64,000 nucleotides of DNA, from assembly GCF_000204925.1 (NCBI RefSeq), contig NC_015435.1, positions 1,753,160 to 1,817,159 on the forward strand. The letters run 5' to 3'. The position numbers were made by a program, and so were the translations under genes. The notes under the pieces are model-generated. The model made no database searches. It was not told the origin of the DNA and saw nothing but the letters and a program-made list of their open reading frames with translations. Positions 7,802 through 18,318 of this stretch are shown one piece after another (the first letter of the stretch is position 1; each line of letters starts with the position of its first letter). This DNA is from Metallosphaera cuprina Ar-4. GTDB taxonomy: Archaea > Thermoproteota > Thermoprotei_A > Sulfolobales > Sulfolobaceae.

Positions 7802-7888
7802 GCCGCCGTAGCTCAGCCCGGGAGAGCACCCGGCTGAAGACTTAGTTTAGACACCGGGTTGTCCGGGGTTCAAGTCCCCGCGGCGGCA
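7802..7888 (+). tRNA. tRNA-Phe (GAA) with 13-base intron
   Basis: The acceptor GCCGCCG pairs with CGGCGGC with discriminator A. The anticodon stem CCCGG/CCGGG (7829-7833, 7854-7858) carries loop CTGAAG...A. The 13-base intron 7840-7852 sits at the canonical 37/38 site. The T arm is CCGGGG TTCAAGT CCCCG. The 3' end is only four bases from the stop of the convergent archease gene. Confidence 0.94.
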
Positions 7889-7892
7889 TAAG

Positions 7893-8300
7893 TTATATAT
7901 CGACTACAAAAGTTATATCAACTCTTTTACCAAACTTTATGGACATTTCATGATATGTCATGGCCTTCACTACTGTTCTACTCTCGTGTCTTCTCCCGTC
8001 GAACTTTTCTCCAAACGCTTTAGCTTTAAGATGAAGATTTTTTATTTCCACATGAAATTTGCTAAAAACTAGTATCTCAGTGTCATAGTAATAGAGGAGA
8101 GACTCTATCCACTTATAAAGTAGATTCTCTAAGTCATAACCGTCTAGTTCTATGTCTATTGAGATGATAGGTTGAATTTTGGAAGTGTCGGTCATGACTT
8201 CAAACACAGCTAGAGCTGAGTTTACAAACGCTTCTTCAAGAGTGTCCCCCCAAGCATGTATCCCTATATCTGCTGTGTGATCAAAGAACTCAAAACCCAT
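7893..8300 (-). CDS. Archease, activator of tRNA ligase RtcB
   Basis: This is a typical 135-residue archease. It begins with the conserved GFEFFDHTADIGI segment and AWGDTLEEAF (about 17-26), and ends with the VKAMTYHEM segment (about 110-118) and a C-terminal VDI acidic metal-binding tail. Archease promotes guanylylation and turnover of RtcB, which seals tRNA exons after intron removal. That is relevant here because five of the eight tRNA genes have introns. It is a single gene converging on tRNA-Phe. A TATA-like sequence lies near 8311-8325. Confidence 0.93.
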   Translation of the reverse strand: MGFEFFDHTADIGIHAWGDTLEEAFVNSALAVFEVMTDTSKIQPIISIDIELDGYDLENLLYKWIESLLYYYDTEILVFSKFHVEIKNLHLKAKAFGEKFDGRRHESRTVVKAMTYHEMSIKFGKRVDITFVVDI

Positions 8301-8342
8301 AATAAACTTATTATGTTATACTCTTTAACGTTTTAGATCAAA

Positions 8343-8429
8343 ATGGGTGGAAGACAGAAGACTACCATTTTTATGAATAAAGAGGTAAAGAAAGAGAAAA
8401 AACAAACTAATCCGCAAGGGCAGAAATAA
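8343..8429 (+). CDS. Possible 28-aa basic peptide
   Basis: This short ORF starts MGGRQKTTIFMNKE and continues with a run of Lys, Gln and Glu; about a third of residues are Lys or Arg. It is divergent from archease and its 3' end overlaps the 3' end of the cedA2-like gene on the other strand by 23 bases. MGG-Lys-rich starts occur in some crenarchaeal small basic proteins, but I recognise no family and see no strong ribosome binding site. Confidence 0.2.
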   Translation: MGGRQKTTIFMNKEVKKEKKQTNPQGQK

Positions 8430-8559
8430 TCTTATCTGATAGCAAAATAAGCATTGCTATAAAAATAGAAACTAAAAATATTATAACATTTTTTGTATCT
8501 ATGTATGTGACAACAGATGTATATATTACCATTAAAGATATTATAACTTTGGCTTTCAT
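8407..8559 (-). CDS. cedA2: CedA2-like 50-aa two-helix membrane protein
   Basis: A 50-residue ORF starts MKAKVIISLMVIYTSVVTY, has a short polar turn (DTKN, 21-24) and a second helix VIIFLVSIFIAMLILL, then SDKIISALAD. It begins only 11 bases after the stop of the CedA gene on the same strand. In Sulfolobus the polytopic CedA, part of the crenarchaeal DNA-import system, is flanked by two small membrane proteins, CedA1 and CedA2, both required. Position, size and topology fit CedA2, though identity rests on synteny since such short proteins carry little family signal. Confidence 0.62.
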   Translation of the reverse strand: MKAKVIISLMVIYTSVVTYIDTKNVIIFLVSIFIAMLILLSDKIISALAD

Positions 8560-8570
8560 ATGCTATCGAC

Positions 8571-9353
8571 CTAAAGGAAATCTAAAGGTATGGGCAATCT
8601 AGACGACATTCCTGATATTGCATATCCAACTCCTAGAGATAAAGAGGCCAACATGCCAAGATATGCTAGAGGCATTAATACAGTTCCTTCGATATAAATT
8701 GGGATAATCTGAGTAACTATTACAGAAAAAGAATAGTTGGATTGAACCGAAATCGACTGAAGTATGTTTGCATTAAAATCTGATAGAAACGACGGTAATA
8801 AGGGTAAACCGATATAAAAGACCATGCCAAAACCAATCATTGAGCCACCAAAAGATCTACCTATTCTAAACGGCATAGACATTAATAATATTCCAATGAC
8901 TATTATTAATCCAACATAATTATAAATTAGCTCTGAAATCACTATTAAAGTACCAGTCACGCTCATAAAACCTGATACTATAGAGAGTAGCATACTTATT
9001 GGGCCCACCATAGGATTTATGGAAGAGTAAGGAACAGAGGTGAGTGCTGCGTAATAACTCCTTATAACAGTATAGACTGTTAGCTCGTTAGCCAATAATT
9101 GATAAACCCAATTGAAGAAATTATTCCAATTTGTTCCTAAAACATTTCCAATCTGGACTAACAATGAAAGAAAGGTTTCATAAAGATTAACCAAAATCGA
9201 TGAGTAAATCCCGTCAGTTATTAACTTTGGTCCCCACTTCTTCAACCCTTGTATAGGTACTGGTAGAGCCATTATTAACGTTCCAATAAAATACGTTAAA
9301 CCGGCTAAATCTTCAGAAATTCCCAGGAGCTCAAATACGTCCATGTAATACAC
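8571..9353 (-). CDS. cedA: CedA, polytopic membrane component of crenarchaeal DNA import
   Basis: This 260-residue integral membrane protein has about six hydrophobic segments (roughly 19-35, 52-72, 119-140, 142-165, 175-197 and 218-248) and few charges. Size, topology and small two-helix partners on both sides match the Ced system of Sulfolobales, which imports chromosomal DNA between UV-damaged cells that have aggregated through Ups pili. CedA is thought to form the membrane channel with ATPase CedB, which is not in this window. The ATG at 9353 touches the stop of the CedA1-like gene, so the genes are co-translated. Confidence 0.75.
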   Translation of the reverse strand: MYYMDVFELLGISEDLAGLTYFIGTLIMALPVPIQGLKKWGPKLITDGIYSSILVNLYETFLSLLVQIGNVLGTNWNNFFNWVYQLLANELTVYTVIRSYYAALTSVPYSSINPMVGPISMLLSIVSGFMSVTGTLIVISELIYNYVGLIIVIGILLMSMPFRIGRSFGGSMIGFGMVFYIGLPLLPSFLSDFNANILQSISVQSNYSFSVIVTQIIPIYIEGTVLMPLAYLGMLASLSLGVGYAISGMSSRLPIPLDFL

Positions 9354-9590
9354 CTAGAACTGTCCTGCGAAATAAGAAATGAGTGTAAATACTGTCGTCC
9401 CTAAAGCCAACCAGAATGCAGCCATTATTGCATCCTCTATGAAATCTTGACCTGTTCTTTTTATCTTAAATATAGGTATTGGAGAACCCCTAAGAGCCCA
9501 TCCTATGGCCCAGGCCAATATGAAAACGCTCCAAGCGATCTCAGTTACTTGTGTGGTTAGTTGTTGTACAAACGACTCTACTCCTGACAT
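9354..9590 (-). CDS. cedA1: CedA1-like pilin/small membrane protein
   Basis: This 78-residue protein has two hydrophobic helices (about 17-34 and 51-74) joined by a positively charged turn, RGSPIPIFKIKRTGQD (34-49). That layout is the one described for CedA1, which is related to conjugative (VirB2-like) pilins with a basic inter-helix loop. It immediately precedes CedA with no intergenic base. No class III signal peptide is evident. Assignment of A1 rather than A2 rests on the loop and the length. Confidence 0.7.
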   Translation of the reverse strand: MSGVESFVQQLTTQVTEIAWSVFILAWAIGWALRGSPIPIFKIKRTGQDFIEDAIMAAFWLALGTTVFTLISYFAGQF

Positions 9591-9711
9591 TCCATCCTCA
9601 AATTTGATAGAGCTAAATGAAGTACAGAGGGTTATCCGAAATTCATTAGAATGATTGTATAATCATGCCTTTTAAATTACAACTCGTATTATATTTTAAT
9701 TTATTATAAAA

Positions 9712-10242
9712 TTATCTCTTTTGATATAAATTTAAAAAAATATCAATTAATTGAAGTACTCCCTCTTGAGTGAGTTTCGATGTATTTATAACCAAATCGT
9801 ATAAGGACGTATCTTGTATATCTATCCCATAATATTTCCAAAACCTGTAATAATGACTTTGTTCCCTTTTAATTATACTCAGTAAAGCGTCTTGATAAGT
9901 TATTCCATCTCTCTTAGATATTCTTCTTGCCCTCTCTTCTAGCGGGGCCCACAGGTAAATACTTACGGATGATTTATTCACCAGTATCCAGCCAGCTATA
10001 TGGGACTCTATGACTACGTTATCTTCATTTGCTTGTCTTAGGATCTCCTTATCAATCACTTTATCTATGTAGAAATCTTTTTCGGCTTCTTTGTTAAACT
10101 GTAAAATATCTACACCTTTTAAGTTTGCCTTCTCTCTGAAAATTGAACCTCCTGATACAAATTTAAAACCATATTTGGCAGAGATAGATCTAGCTATTGT
10201 GGTCTTTCCGCTCCCCGACGGGCCGCTCACTACTATGATCAT
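9712..10242 (-). CDS. cmk: Cytidylate kinase, archaeal type
   Basis: It phosphorylates CMP and dCMP with ATP. The P-loop is GPSGSGKTT (7-15), followed by the CMP-binding GGSIFREKA region (about 31-39), SHIAGWIL (80-87) and a lid with RRISKRDG (110-117). At 176 residues it has the short archaeal length. Its start overlaps the L34e stop by 4 bases. It is the last gene of the S10/spc transcript, in the same order (adk, DUF106, L34e, cmk) as in other Sulfolobales. Confidence 0.93.
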   Translation of the reverse strand: MIIVVSGPSGSGKTTIARSISAKYGFKFVSGGSIFREKANLKGVDILQFNKEAEKDFYIDKVIDKEILRQANEDNVVIESHIAGWILVNKSSVSIYLWAPLEERARRISKRDGITYQDALLSIIKREQSHYYRFWKYYGIDIQDTSLYDLVINTSKLTQEGVLQLIDIFLNLYQKR

Positions 10243-10466
10243 GAATTTCCTCTCATTGACATTTTAATTAAATTTTTCAGACATATATGACACAAATAAC
10301 CCCCATAGATCCTTTGCACCGATCTCAGATCACCTCTCAGAGGTCTCTTGCATAATGCACAGTTAGATTTATTCCGTCTTTCCCTCTTTACTAATATCTT
10401 GCTTTTCCCGGAGGGGACCCTTCTATATATCTTCCTTATTGATCCAGTCCTCTGAAAAGGTTTCAT
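10239..10466 (-). CDS. rpl34e: Ribosomal protein eL34 (L34e)
   Basis: This large-subunit protein, found in archaea and eukaryotes, has a basic N terminus and a zinc ribbon of CALC and CHIC pairs near residues 36-39 and 59-62. I start it at the ATG at 10466: the GTG at 10475 lies inside the CAGGTG ribosome-binding element. Confidence 0.9.
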   Translation of the reverse strand: MKPFQRTGSIRKIYRRVPSGKSKILVKRERRNKSNCALCKRPLRGDLRSVQRIYGGYLCHICLKNLIKMSMRGNS

Positions 10467-10494
10467 GAGACGCACCTGAGCAATCTTACTTTAC

Positions 10495-10938
10495 TCAGCT
10501 TAAATTTGCTTTGGGCCTTCTTAGAGATAATGGAGTAAATAGGAGAAAAGATAGTATATAGAATAGTATAGGTCCCTCAAGCGCTTCATATTTATTTGAT
10601 ACTTGAATAGTTAATACTGGAATATGATACGGTAAATATACCGCGAAATTAAAAGAGAAAATTAAAACAAGACCTACAAGGTACAATCCTAGCAATATAA
10701 AAGACTGGAGCATTGAAAAGAGGTACAGGTTATTATTATATTTCTTTATATCTTTATATAACCTTTTATATACCTTATCCCTCCTCTTTGACGTTAGTTT
10801 GTTTATCCTCTGATTAAGCTCTTCTAACGTATTGGCGTACTTAACAACTCTCTTGTATATAAAGAGTTTGTAAATAAAATATACAACAACATTAAGAAGC
10901 ATAGACAATAAAAAAATTTCCAATAACTGAATTTGCAT
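10495..10938 (-). CDS. DUF106/EMC3-type membrane insertase (Oxa1 superfamily)
   Basis: This 147-residue protein has three hydrophobic segments (about 4-26, 74-97 and 125-140). A long basic helical region (30-70, LEELNQRINKLTSKRRDKVYK) lies after the first. That is the layout of archaeal DUF106 proteins, relatives of YidC/Oxa1/Get1/EMC3 that help insert membrane proteins. Its place after secY and adk is conserved and fits a role beside the Sec translocon at the ribosome. No catalytic motif is expected. Confidence 0.88.
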   Translation of the reverse strand: MQIQLLEIFLLSMLLNVVVYFIYKLFIYKRVVKYANTLEELNQRINKLTSKRRDKVYKRLYKDIKKYNNNLYLFSMLQSFILLGLYLVGLVLIFSFNFAVYLPYHIPVLTIQVSNKYEALEGPILFYILSFLLFTPLSLRRPKANLS

Positions 10939-10939
10939 T

Positions 10940-12917
<1,978 letters not shown>

Positions 12918-12933
12918 ACATTAATCAAAACTT

Positions 12934-13368
12934 TTAGCTTTGAGAGGTTAAAATAACTTGCCCACCAGATTTTTCTATCTTCTCCTTTGCTTTATTGGTG
13001 GCGTAAGGCACTCTCACGATGATAGGCTTTTCAATTTTCCCTCCACCTAAGAGCTTGTTATAACCATTCTTTTCCAGATCTACCTCTATTACACTTTCTT
13101 TATTTTGAAGCTCAATTTTACCCGACTCTATAAGCTCTGATAGCTTCCTTATTGATATGCTTTTTATGTTCTTGGTAGTTGGGTTTACAAATCCATGTTT
13201 ACCATACCAATCTTTTCCATATTTAACTATCCAAGACCATTTTTCTTTATGCATCCCAATGTGTCTTCCTCCTTCTGCGCCTCTATCTCTATGCTGACCC
13301 TTTGTACCCCATCCCATTGTTCTATGGCCTCTCATTTTCCTTGATCTTTTAGATCTTCTAACTACCAT
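12934..13368 (-). CDS. rpl15: Ribosomal protein uL15
   Basis: This large-subunit protein has a very basic N-terminal extension (RRSKRSRKMRGHRTMGWGTK) that threads into 23S rRNA. A globular C-terminal domain carries the GGGKIEKPIIVRVPYATNKA region. It begins directly after the uL30 stop and precedes secY, the usual spc order. Confidence 0.96.
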   Translation of the reverse strand: MVVRRSKRSRKMRGHRTMGWGTKGQHRDRGAEGGRHIGMHKEKWSWIVKYGKDWYGKHGFVNPTTKNIKSISIRKLSELIESGKIELQNKESVIEVDLEKNGYNKLLGGGKIEKPIIVRVPYATNKAKEKIEKSGGQVILTSQS

Positions 13369-13827
13369 CTATACCATCCTCTTGACGAGTTCATTTATCT
13401 TTTCTCCTCTATAACCAACCTCTCCACCGGCTCCAATAAAAGCGTTAGTTTTCCCTTTAAAACCTCCTTTTGGAGGGTGAAGCCTTATAGGTAACTTGAC
13501 ACCTTCGATCTCACTTAATTTTACCTCTCCTTGAACTAATCTCTGGATAAGCTCATCTGTGGAGTGGAACTTCTCTTTGATTATTTTATCATTTAGTTTA
13601 CCGTGAGATGTTTCGATCCTAGAAATTAGAGCTTTGGCACCTTCTGAATTTAGTTCTCCCCACGTTATATACGACTGAACTTTTCTCAACATTCCTATTA
13701 TGCTATCATTCCTAGGGTAGACAACTGCGTTGTATTGCTTAGATAGATTTAGCATGGTAAGAGTCTCTTGGGCCTGCCAAGGTGTTGCCGCGCTACCTCT
13801 TATCCTTATAGCTAAAATGGAAACCAT
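13369..13827 (-). CDS. rpl30: Ribosomal protein uL30
   Basis: The archaeal long form of L30 (152 residues) starts with the strand MVSILAIRIRGSAATPW. Its C-terminal extension has HPPKGGFKGKTNAFIGAGG. I chose the ATG at 13827: an upstream in-frame GTG at 13836 lies in the AAGGTGAAG ribosome-binding element. Confidence 0.94.
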   Translation of the reverse strand: MVSILAIRIRGSAATPWQAQETLTMLNLSKQYNAVVYPRNDSIIGMLRKVQSYITWGELNSEGAKALISRIETSHGKLNDKIIKEKFHSTDELIQRLVQGEVKLSEIEGVKLPIRLHPPKGGFKGKTNAFIGAGGEVGYRGEKINELVKRMV

Positions 13828-13832
13828 AACCT

Positions 13833-14477
13833 TCACCTTCTTCTTGCCCAGTCCAGAGGGGTTACGAACCTGTAAGTATTATACAACGCTTTATACCCAG
13901 CAAAAATGAAATTATCGGTAGTTCTTGTCTCCCCTCTACTGAAAGACCAGACGTCTTTTATCCCAGCGTATGTCAGAAGCGACTTGAGTACACCCCCAGC
14001 TACTAACCCAGTACCTTTAGGAGCGGGTCTAAGTACCACCTCAGTGCTCCCAGCCTTTCCAGATACTAGAAAAGGTAAGCTATGTGACTCTCCACATGTG
14101 CACTCCCAGCTTCCGCAACCCCTTCTAACTGGGATAACGTGCATCTTTGCGTCTCTTATAGCCTTTTGAATTGCTACCCTCAACTGTTTCGATTTTCCTA
14201 CTCCTATACTTACGTAACCGTCATAATTTCCCATAACGACTAGAACCTTATATCTAGATAGCTCTCCCGCGTCAGTTTGTTTCTGAACCATTCCTATATC
14301 TATTACTTCGTATTTCATGTTTGGTAATAGGACGTCTACGATCTCAGGCTCTACGATACTTAAGTTCCGTGCGTAGAGTTCACTTATAGATGAAATCTTG
14401 CCCTCCTTTACGAGTTGACCTACTTTAGTTCTCGGTTTCCACTCTTCTACATTAGAGACAGGTACTTCTTCTGCCAT
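13833..14477 (-). CDS. rps5: Ribosomal protein uS5
   Basis: This 214-residue small-subunit protein is involved in decoding accuracy. Residues 59-125 form the double-stranded-RNA-binding domain (GELSRYKVLVVMGNYDGYVS and GVGKSKQLRVAIQKAIRDAK). A C-terminal GTGLVAGGVLKSLL helix region follows. A short CGSWECTCGES insertion carries three cysteines, as in other crenarchaea. It overlaps uL18 by one base. Confidence 0.96.
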   Translation of the reverse strand: MAEEVPVSNVEEWKPRTKVGQLVKEGKISSISELYARNLSIVEPEIVDVLLPNMKYEVIDIGMVQKQTDAGELSRYKVLVVMGNYDGYVSIGVGKSKQLRVAIQKAIRDAKMHVIPVRRGCGSWECTCGESHSLPFLVSGKAGSTEVVLRPAPKGTGLVAGGVLKSLLTYAGIKDVWSFSRGETRTTDNFIFAGYKALYNTYRFVTPLDWARRR

Positions 14478-15061
14478 TATTTCTCACCTTTAATCGAGCT
14501 AAGAACATCCTTAAAATGAGAAGGTAGATCCTTAGGATCTAACCCTCTTAGGATATATCTAGAGAAAATACGTTTATATTTCTCCGGATCCTCCTGCTCA
14601 ATCTTTTTTGCGTACTCTGCTACGTGTTTTCCTACAATCCTATCGTTTGAAACTTGCACATCACCAATAGGTATTTCAACTCCACTATCAATTGCGCCTT
14701 TCAATGCGTAGAACACCCTTGCTCCTACTGTAGGAGTGAAAAGACCTATATCCGCGGTAGCCTTAGTTATTCCAGACTTCTTAGCTCTCATACCTGCTAG
14801 ATATCCAGTTAGATAACAAGCAGAGGAATTGTTCTCATCTCCCTTCCAACCGAACTTCCTCAACTCAGTTGAATGAGCAGCTGAGACAGTTATATCTCCT
14901 TTTGGATTTAATCTCATAAATTGTACTATCACGTGCTTGTTAGTAATCCTTATTACTATACGATCAGTCCTATTTAGTACGTATGTATACCTTTTATAAT
15001 AGTTAGTCTTTCCCTCTCTTCTCCTTCTGAACTTGACCTTATAATTAGGACCTTGCGCCAT
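14477..15061 (-). CDS. rpl18: Ribosomal protein uL18
   Basis: This 5S rRNA-binding protein of the central protuberance starts MAQGPNYKVKFRRRREGKTN. The central RNA-binding fold has CYLTGYLAGMRAKKSG, and a C-terminal archaeal extension carries RGLDPKDLPSHF. I start it at the ATG at 15061: the GTG at 15070 is part of the GGAGTGAT ribosome-binding element. It follows eL19 closely. Confidence 0.95.
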   Translation of the reverse strand: MAQGPNYKVKFRRRREGKTNYYKRYTYVLNRTDRIVIRITNKHVIVQFMRLNPKGDITVSAAHSTELRKFGWKGDENNSSACYLTGYLAGMRAKKSGITKATADIGLFTPTVGARVFYALKGAIDSGVEIPIGDVQVSNDRIVGKHVAEYAKKIEQEDPEKYKRIFSRYILRGLDPKDLPSHFKDVLSSIKGEK

Positions 15062-15066
15062 CTTAA

Positions 15067-15522
15067 TCACTCCTTTACCTTACCCATCTGCTTAAGCAAA
15101 ACTTTCACATCGCTTAAGCTCTTAAATGTACCTCCTTTGGACTTCATATATAACATTCTATACGTACCTCTATCTATCACTCCATTGTCTCTTAGCCATT
15201 TAATATATCTCCTTATTTTTCTAATTTTTGATACCCATTTATCTTTTCTACTTTCTCTGGCACCTTTAGTTCCCTTTCTACTACCCCGTTTTCTGCCTTC
15301 TCCTTTACTTTTTCTACTTTTTCTTCTTTTATTTACCCTTCCCCTGCTATTTCTCCGACTTGATAAGATAACTATTTTCCCTTCTTTAATAAGATTCCTT
15401 ATTTCGTCCCTTGTTAAAGCTCCCTCTACTTCATCTGCACTTTCAGGTGGTATCTTTACTCTACCTTTACCTACTCTCTTAATATCAGCAGCCAACCTCT
15501 TTTGTAACTCAAGTTCTGTCAT
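15067..15522 (-). CDS. rpl19e: Ribosomal protein eL19
   Basis: The 151-residue large-subunit protein has an N-terminal globular part (LQKRLAADIKRVGKGRVKIP). A very basic middle helix rich in Arg, Lys and Ser (about 55-95) is followed by a C-terminal WLRDNGVIDRGTYRMLY helix. It overlaps eL32 by 4 bases. Confidence 0.95.
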   Translation of the reverse strand: MTELELQKRLAADIKRVGKGRVKIPPESADEVEGALTRDEIRNLIKEGKIVILSSRRNSRGRVNKRRKSRKSKGEGRKRGSRKGTKGARESRKDKWVSKIRKIRRYIKWLRDNGVIDRGTYRMLYMKSKGGTFKSLSDVKVLLKQMGKVKE

Positions 15523-15929
15523 TTGATCTCACCATTACATACACGCAATCCTATCTCATTTGCCCTCTTAATTATATCTAATCTTTTTCTCAGGCCAACA
15601 CTAGATGATATCCTGACTATCACAGTTTGTCTAACATCCTTCAATTTTTCTAGGTCTCCCACATTATTAACAACAACTTCCCTAAGTCCAGAAGGATGAA
15701 GATACCTTATCGATTTAGGTGCCCTGAACCCGATCATTACCGGCTTTGGAAATCCCTTAATCCTTAACCTTGTCTTATTATCTTGTCCCCTTGTCCTTCT
15801 CCATCTCTCTTGTCTCTCTAGCCTATAGTACTTGTCCCAGTCATATCTAAGAAACTTAGGTAACATTTTTTTGTGCCTTATTTTCATCTTATATATCTTT
15901 TTCCTTGTTAATTTATTTACTGACATCAT
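15519..15929 (-). CDS. rpl32e: Ribosomal protein eL32
   Basis: The core motif [20 protein letters not shown] is followed by [15 protein letters not shown] and the C-terminal [18 protein letters not shown]. Two adjacent ATGs (15929 and 15926) follow a GGAGGTAA element, so the start is uncertain by one codon. It overlaps uL6. Confidence 0.94.
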   Translation of the reverse strand: MMSVNKLTRKKIYKMKIRHKKMLPKFLRYDWDKYYRLERQERWRRTRGQDNKTRLRIKGFPKPVMIGFRAPKSIRYLHPSGLREVVVNNVGDLEKLKDVRQTVIVRISSSVGLRKRLDIIKRANEIGLRVCNGEIK

Positions 15930-16471
15930 GAAATTACCTCCTTTTTATAAATATAGATACCATCAGAAAATATTCGTCTATCAAAATCTCTAATTTTAGA
16001 GGCCAATTCTATATTAGCTGCAGTTTGTGATACTTTCTCGATATCAGTACCTTCTACTACTATATCTTCTCCCTTAACAGTTACTTTGACGCCAGGCATT
16101 ATTCTGGCCGTTCTAATATTCTTTTCACCTATTAGATTTGTTATCTGAACGTAGTCATTTACAACCTTCACCGTTATTGGAAAATGAGTGAATATTATCT
16201 TGAGGTAATATCTATATCCGTTTTGAACTCCTACTATCATGTTCTCAATATGTCTCCTTATACTATAGAGCGTGGCCTTTTCCTTACGATTTAAGAAAGT
16301 TGCTTCTAATATAATCTTGCTATCCTCTTGTCTAATAGTTAAGAACCTTGCAAAGGAAAAATCGCGATGTAGTTCTCCTTTCTTTCCCTTTACTGCCACT
16401 TTCTTATCTTCTATACTAACGCTAACACCTGAGGGTATACTTATTTCCTCCCTTACTGATACTACTTGCAT
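15926..16471 (-). CDS. rpl6: Ribosomal protein uL6
   Basis: The large-subunit protein near the sarcin-ricin loop consists of two related domains. The first starts [20 protein letters not shown] and the second includes [19 protein letters not shown]. The ATG at 16471 is chosen because the in-frame GTG at 16480 overlaps a GGTGAGG ribosome-binding element. Confidence 0.94.
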   Translation of the reverse strand: MQVVSVREEISIPSGVSVSIEDKKVAVKGKKGELHRDFSFARFLTIRQEDSKIILEATFLNRKEKATLYSIRRHIENMIVGVQNGYRYYLKIIFTHFPITVKVVNDYVQITNLIGEKNIRTARIMPGVKVTVKGEDIVVEGTDIEKVSQTAANIELASKIRDFDRRIFSDGIYIYKKEVIS

Positions 16472-16480
16472 AAACCTCAC

Positions 16481-16882
16481 CTAATACACATATCCTAAAA
16501 CTACTCCTCCTGTCCTTTGCCTTGCCGCCTCTTTATGAGTCATTACGCCTTTTGGAGTTGACAATATTATTACGCCAATCTCCTTTGACGGTAAGTATCT
16601 TCTTATATAGTCAGGCAGACTTATGACTTCTCTATAAGTTAATGAGTATCTAGGTGTTATTGAACCGCACTTATTGATCCTTCCGAGCAACTGAACTACG
16701 ATCTTCCCCCATCTTCCATCATCTATGTATTCGAACTCTCCTATGTAACCCTCTTTTTGCATAGTCCTTAATACATTGACTATCAGCTTTGATGAAGGCA
16801 TTAATATCGCTTGGTTGTTCCTTCTTCTTTCATTATTATAGATAGTACTTAACGAATTTGATAAAGTGTTTATTACTGTCAT
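16481..16882 (-). CDS. rps8: Ribosomal protein uS8
   Basis: This 133-residue primary 16S rRNA-binding protein begins with an N-terminal [18 protein letters not shown] helix. The C-terminal domain carries the invariant [20 protein letters not shown] segment that contacts helix 21. It follows uS14 by seven bases. Confidence 0.96.
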   Translation of the reverse strand: MTVINTLSNSLSTIYNNERRRNNQAILMPSSKLIVNVLRTMQKEGYIGEFEYIDDGRWGKIVVQLLGRINKCGSITPRYSLTYREVISLPDYIRRYLPSKEIGVIILSTPKGVMTHKEAARQRTGGVVLGYVY

Positions 16883-16889
16883 TGAAATT

Positions 16890-17054
16890 TCACCTCAACT
16901 TCTTAAAACCTAGGGGATAAGCTACCTCCCTAAAACACTGCCTGCATAGATATATACCGTATTTTTGGATCACAGAATCAGTACTGCCACACCTACGACA
17001 GTACTGAACTCCCCTACCGTATTTCTTTTCTGCAGGTGGCTTATATTTACCCAT
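16890..17054 (-). CDS. rps14: Ribosomal protein uS14 (zinc form)
   Basis: This 54-residue ORF is easily missed because of its length. It starts [17 protein letters not shown], has CRRC (19-22) and CRQC (37-40) zinc-binding pairs and ends YPLGFKKLR. It lies between uL5 and uS8, exactly where S14 belongs in the archaeal spc operon. Confidence 0.95.
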   Translation of the reverse strand: MGKYKPPAEKKYGRGVQYCRRCGSTDSVIQKYGIYLCRQCFREVAYPLGFKKLR

Positions 17055-17064
17055 ACGATTCACC

Positions 17065-17592
17065 TCAGACTATGGTCACTCCAAACTTTTCCGTAAGGTA
17101 TCTCATAGACTCTTCTTTCTTTATCCTTACGGATGAGGGTAGTCTAGATCTCTGCCTCTTCCTTTTAGCTACCCTAAATCCAGGCCTCTCAAACGTTATG
17201 CAAACGTCAAGCCCAAATATCCCAATTTCAGGATCGTATCTAGTTCCTGGAATCACAACGTGTTCTGATATTCCGAAGCTTACATTTCCATGTTTATCAA
17301 AGCTGCTAGATTTAATTTTATAATTTACAGCAGCGAGTACTTTGTTTAAGAACTCTTCAGCTTTCTTGCCTCTTAGAGTCACCATCACCCCAATTGGGGC
17401 TCCTTTCCTCACATCAAATTCCTTTATCGATTTCCTTGCCTTAGTATATACAGGTTTTGAGCCGGTCAATTCTTCAAGTAATTGGAAAGCCTTCTGCAAC
17501 CTTTCGCCAGACTCGCCCAACCCTATATTTACAGTTACTTTAGTTATTTTGATTTGCCTCATAGGATTAACTTGCAAATTAACTTGCGACAT
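17065..17592 (-). CDS. rpl5: Ribosomal protein uL5
   Basis: This 5S rRNA-binding protein of 175 residues has [17 protein letters not shown] at the start and the [17 protein letters not shown] loop. A later [20 protein letters not shown] segment and the C-terminal [19 protein letters not shown] also match. It begins right after the eS4 stop. Confidence 0.96.
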   Translation of the reverse strand: MSQVNLQVNPMRQIKITKVTVNIGLGESGERLQKAFQLLEELTGSKPVYTKARKSIKEFDVRKGAPIGVMVTLRGKKAEEFLNKVLAAVNYKIKSSSFDKHGNVSFGISEHVVIPGTRYDPEIGIFGLDVCITFERPGFRVAKRKRQRSRLPSSVRIKKEESMRYLTEKFGVTIV

Positions 17593-18318
17593 CTACTCCA
17601 CCCTCACCTCTACATTTTCCTCTCCAATAACCATAGCGTTAGCTAAATTAGTTTCGTATTCTGCTCCGCTAGGATTCCTTATTATCACAATAGAGTATTT
17701 CTTAGCTTTATATGGAGCAATTTGAATTTTCTTAACTTGACCTATTGCTCCTGCGTTTTTACCACCAATAGCCATTACCTGAGCGCCCTCTCTCATTTGA
17801 TAGACAGAAAGTATACTTTGAACAGGGATACTTACCTTAAGAGTCGAAAGTGTAGGGATCTTTGACAGCTCAGAATTTTCATTTCCTAGTAATATATTAC
17901 GTCCGTCTTCTAAGTGTAGTTGGTATAAGCCACCCTTTATTATTGATTTTCCAGTTAATCTAACTAACTTAAACTTAGCTTCCTCCTCCGAAATCTTGAT
18001 TGGTTTTAACAACCTTGCCTTGTCCGGGACTATTCTATAATGAAGACCTGCATGAGGTATAGAGATTACATCCATTAAGCCCACTGGATACTTGTAATCT
18101 CTCCTAACTCTTCCGTCTACTAAAACTTTCCCGTCAGAAATTATTTTCTTTGATTCCTTCAGAGTTGTGGCGAACGACAGGTAATCCCTAACTAGAAGTC
18201 CTAGAGGAATGCTCCTCCTAAGAGGATGAGGACCTGGAGAAGCTCTAACTGTCCACTTATACTCTTTCTTACTAGCCTTGAGAAACCAAGGCGCTTCTAA
18301 TCTTGTTATATGAGTCAT
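17593..18318 (-). CDS. rps4e: Ribosomal protein eS4
   Basis: The 241-residue small-subunit protein begins LEAPWFLKASKKEYKWTVRA. It contains an S4-type RNA-binding region (LVRDYLSFATTLKESKKII), a central beta domain and a C-terminal KOW-like segment (GGKNAGAIGQVKKI). It overlaps uL24 by 4 bases. Confidence 0.95.
   Translation of the reverse strand: MTHITRLEAPWFLKASKKEYKWTVRASPGPHPLRRSIPLGLLVRDYLSFATTLKESKKIISDGKVLVDGRVRRDYKYPVGLMDVISIPHAGLHYRIVPDKARLLKPIKISEEEAKFKLVRLTGKSIIKGGLYQLHLEDGRNILLGNENSELSKIPTLSTLKVSIPVQSILSVYQMREGAQVMAIGGKNAGAIGQVKKIQIAPYKAKKYSIVIIRNPSGAEYETNLANAMVIGEENVEVRVE

Noticed and set aside
15053-15526. 157-codon plus-strand frame rich in Leu, Pro and Phe opposite eL19
   Set aside because: It is the complement of the very basic eL19 gene; its composition is an artefact of Arg/Lys codons read in reverse.
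17342-17725. 127-codon plus-strand frame opposite uL5 and eS4
   Set aside because: It covers two ribosomal genes in antisense, with no promoter and no plausible product.
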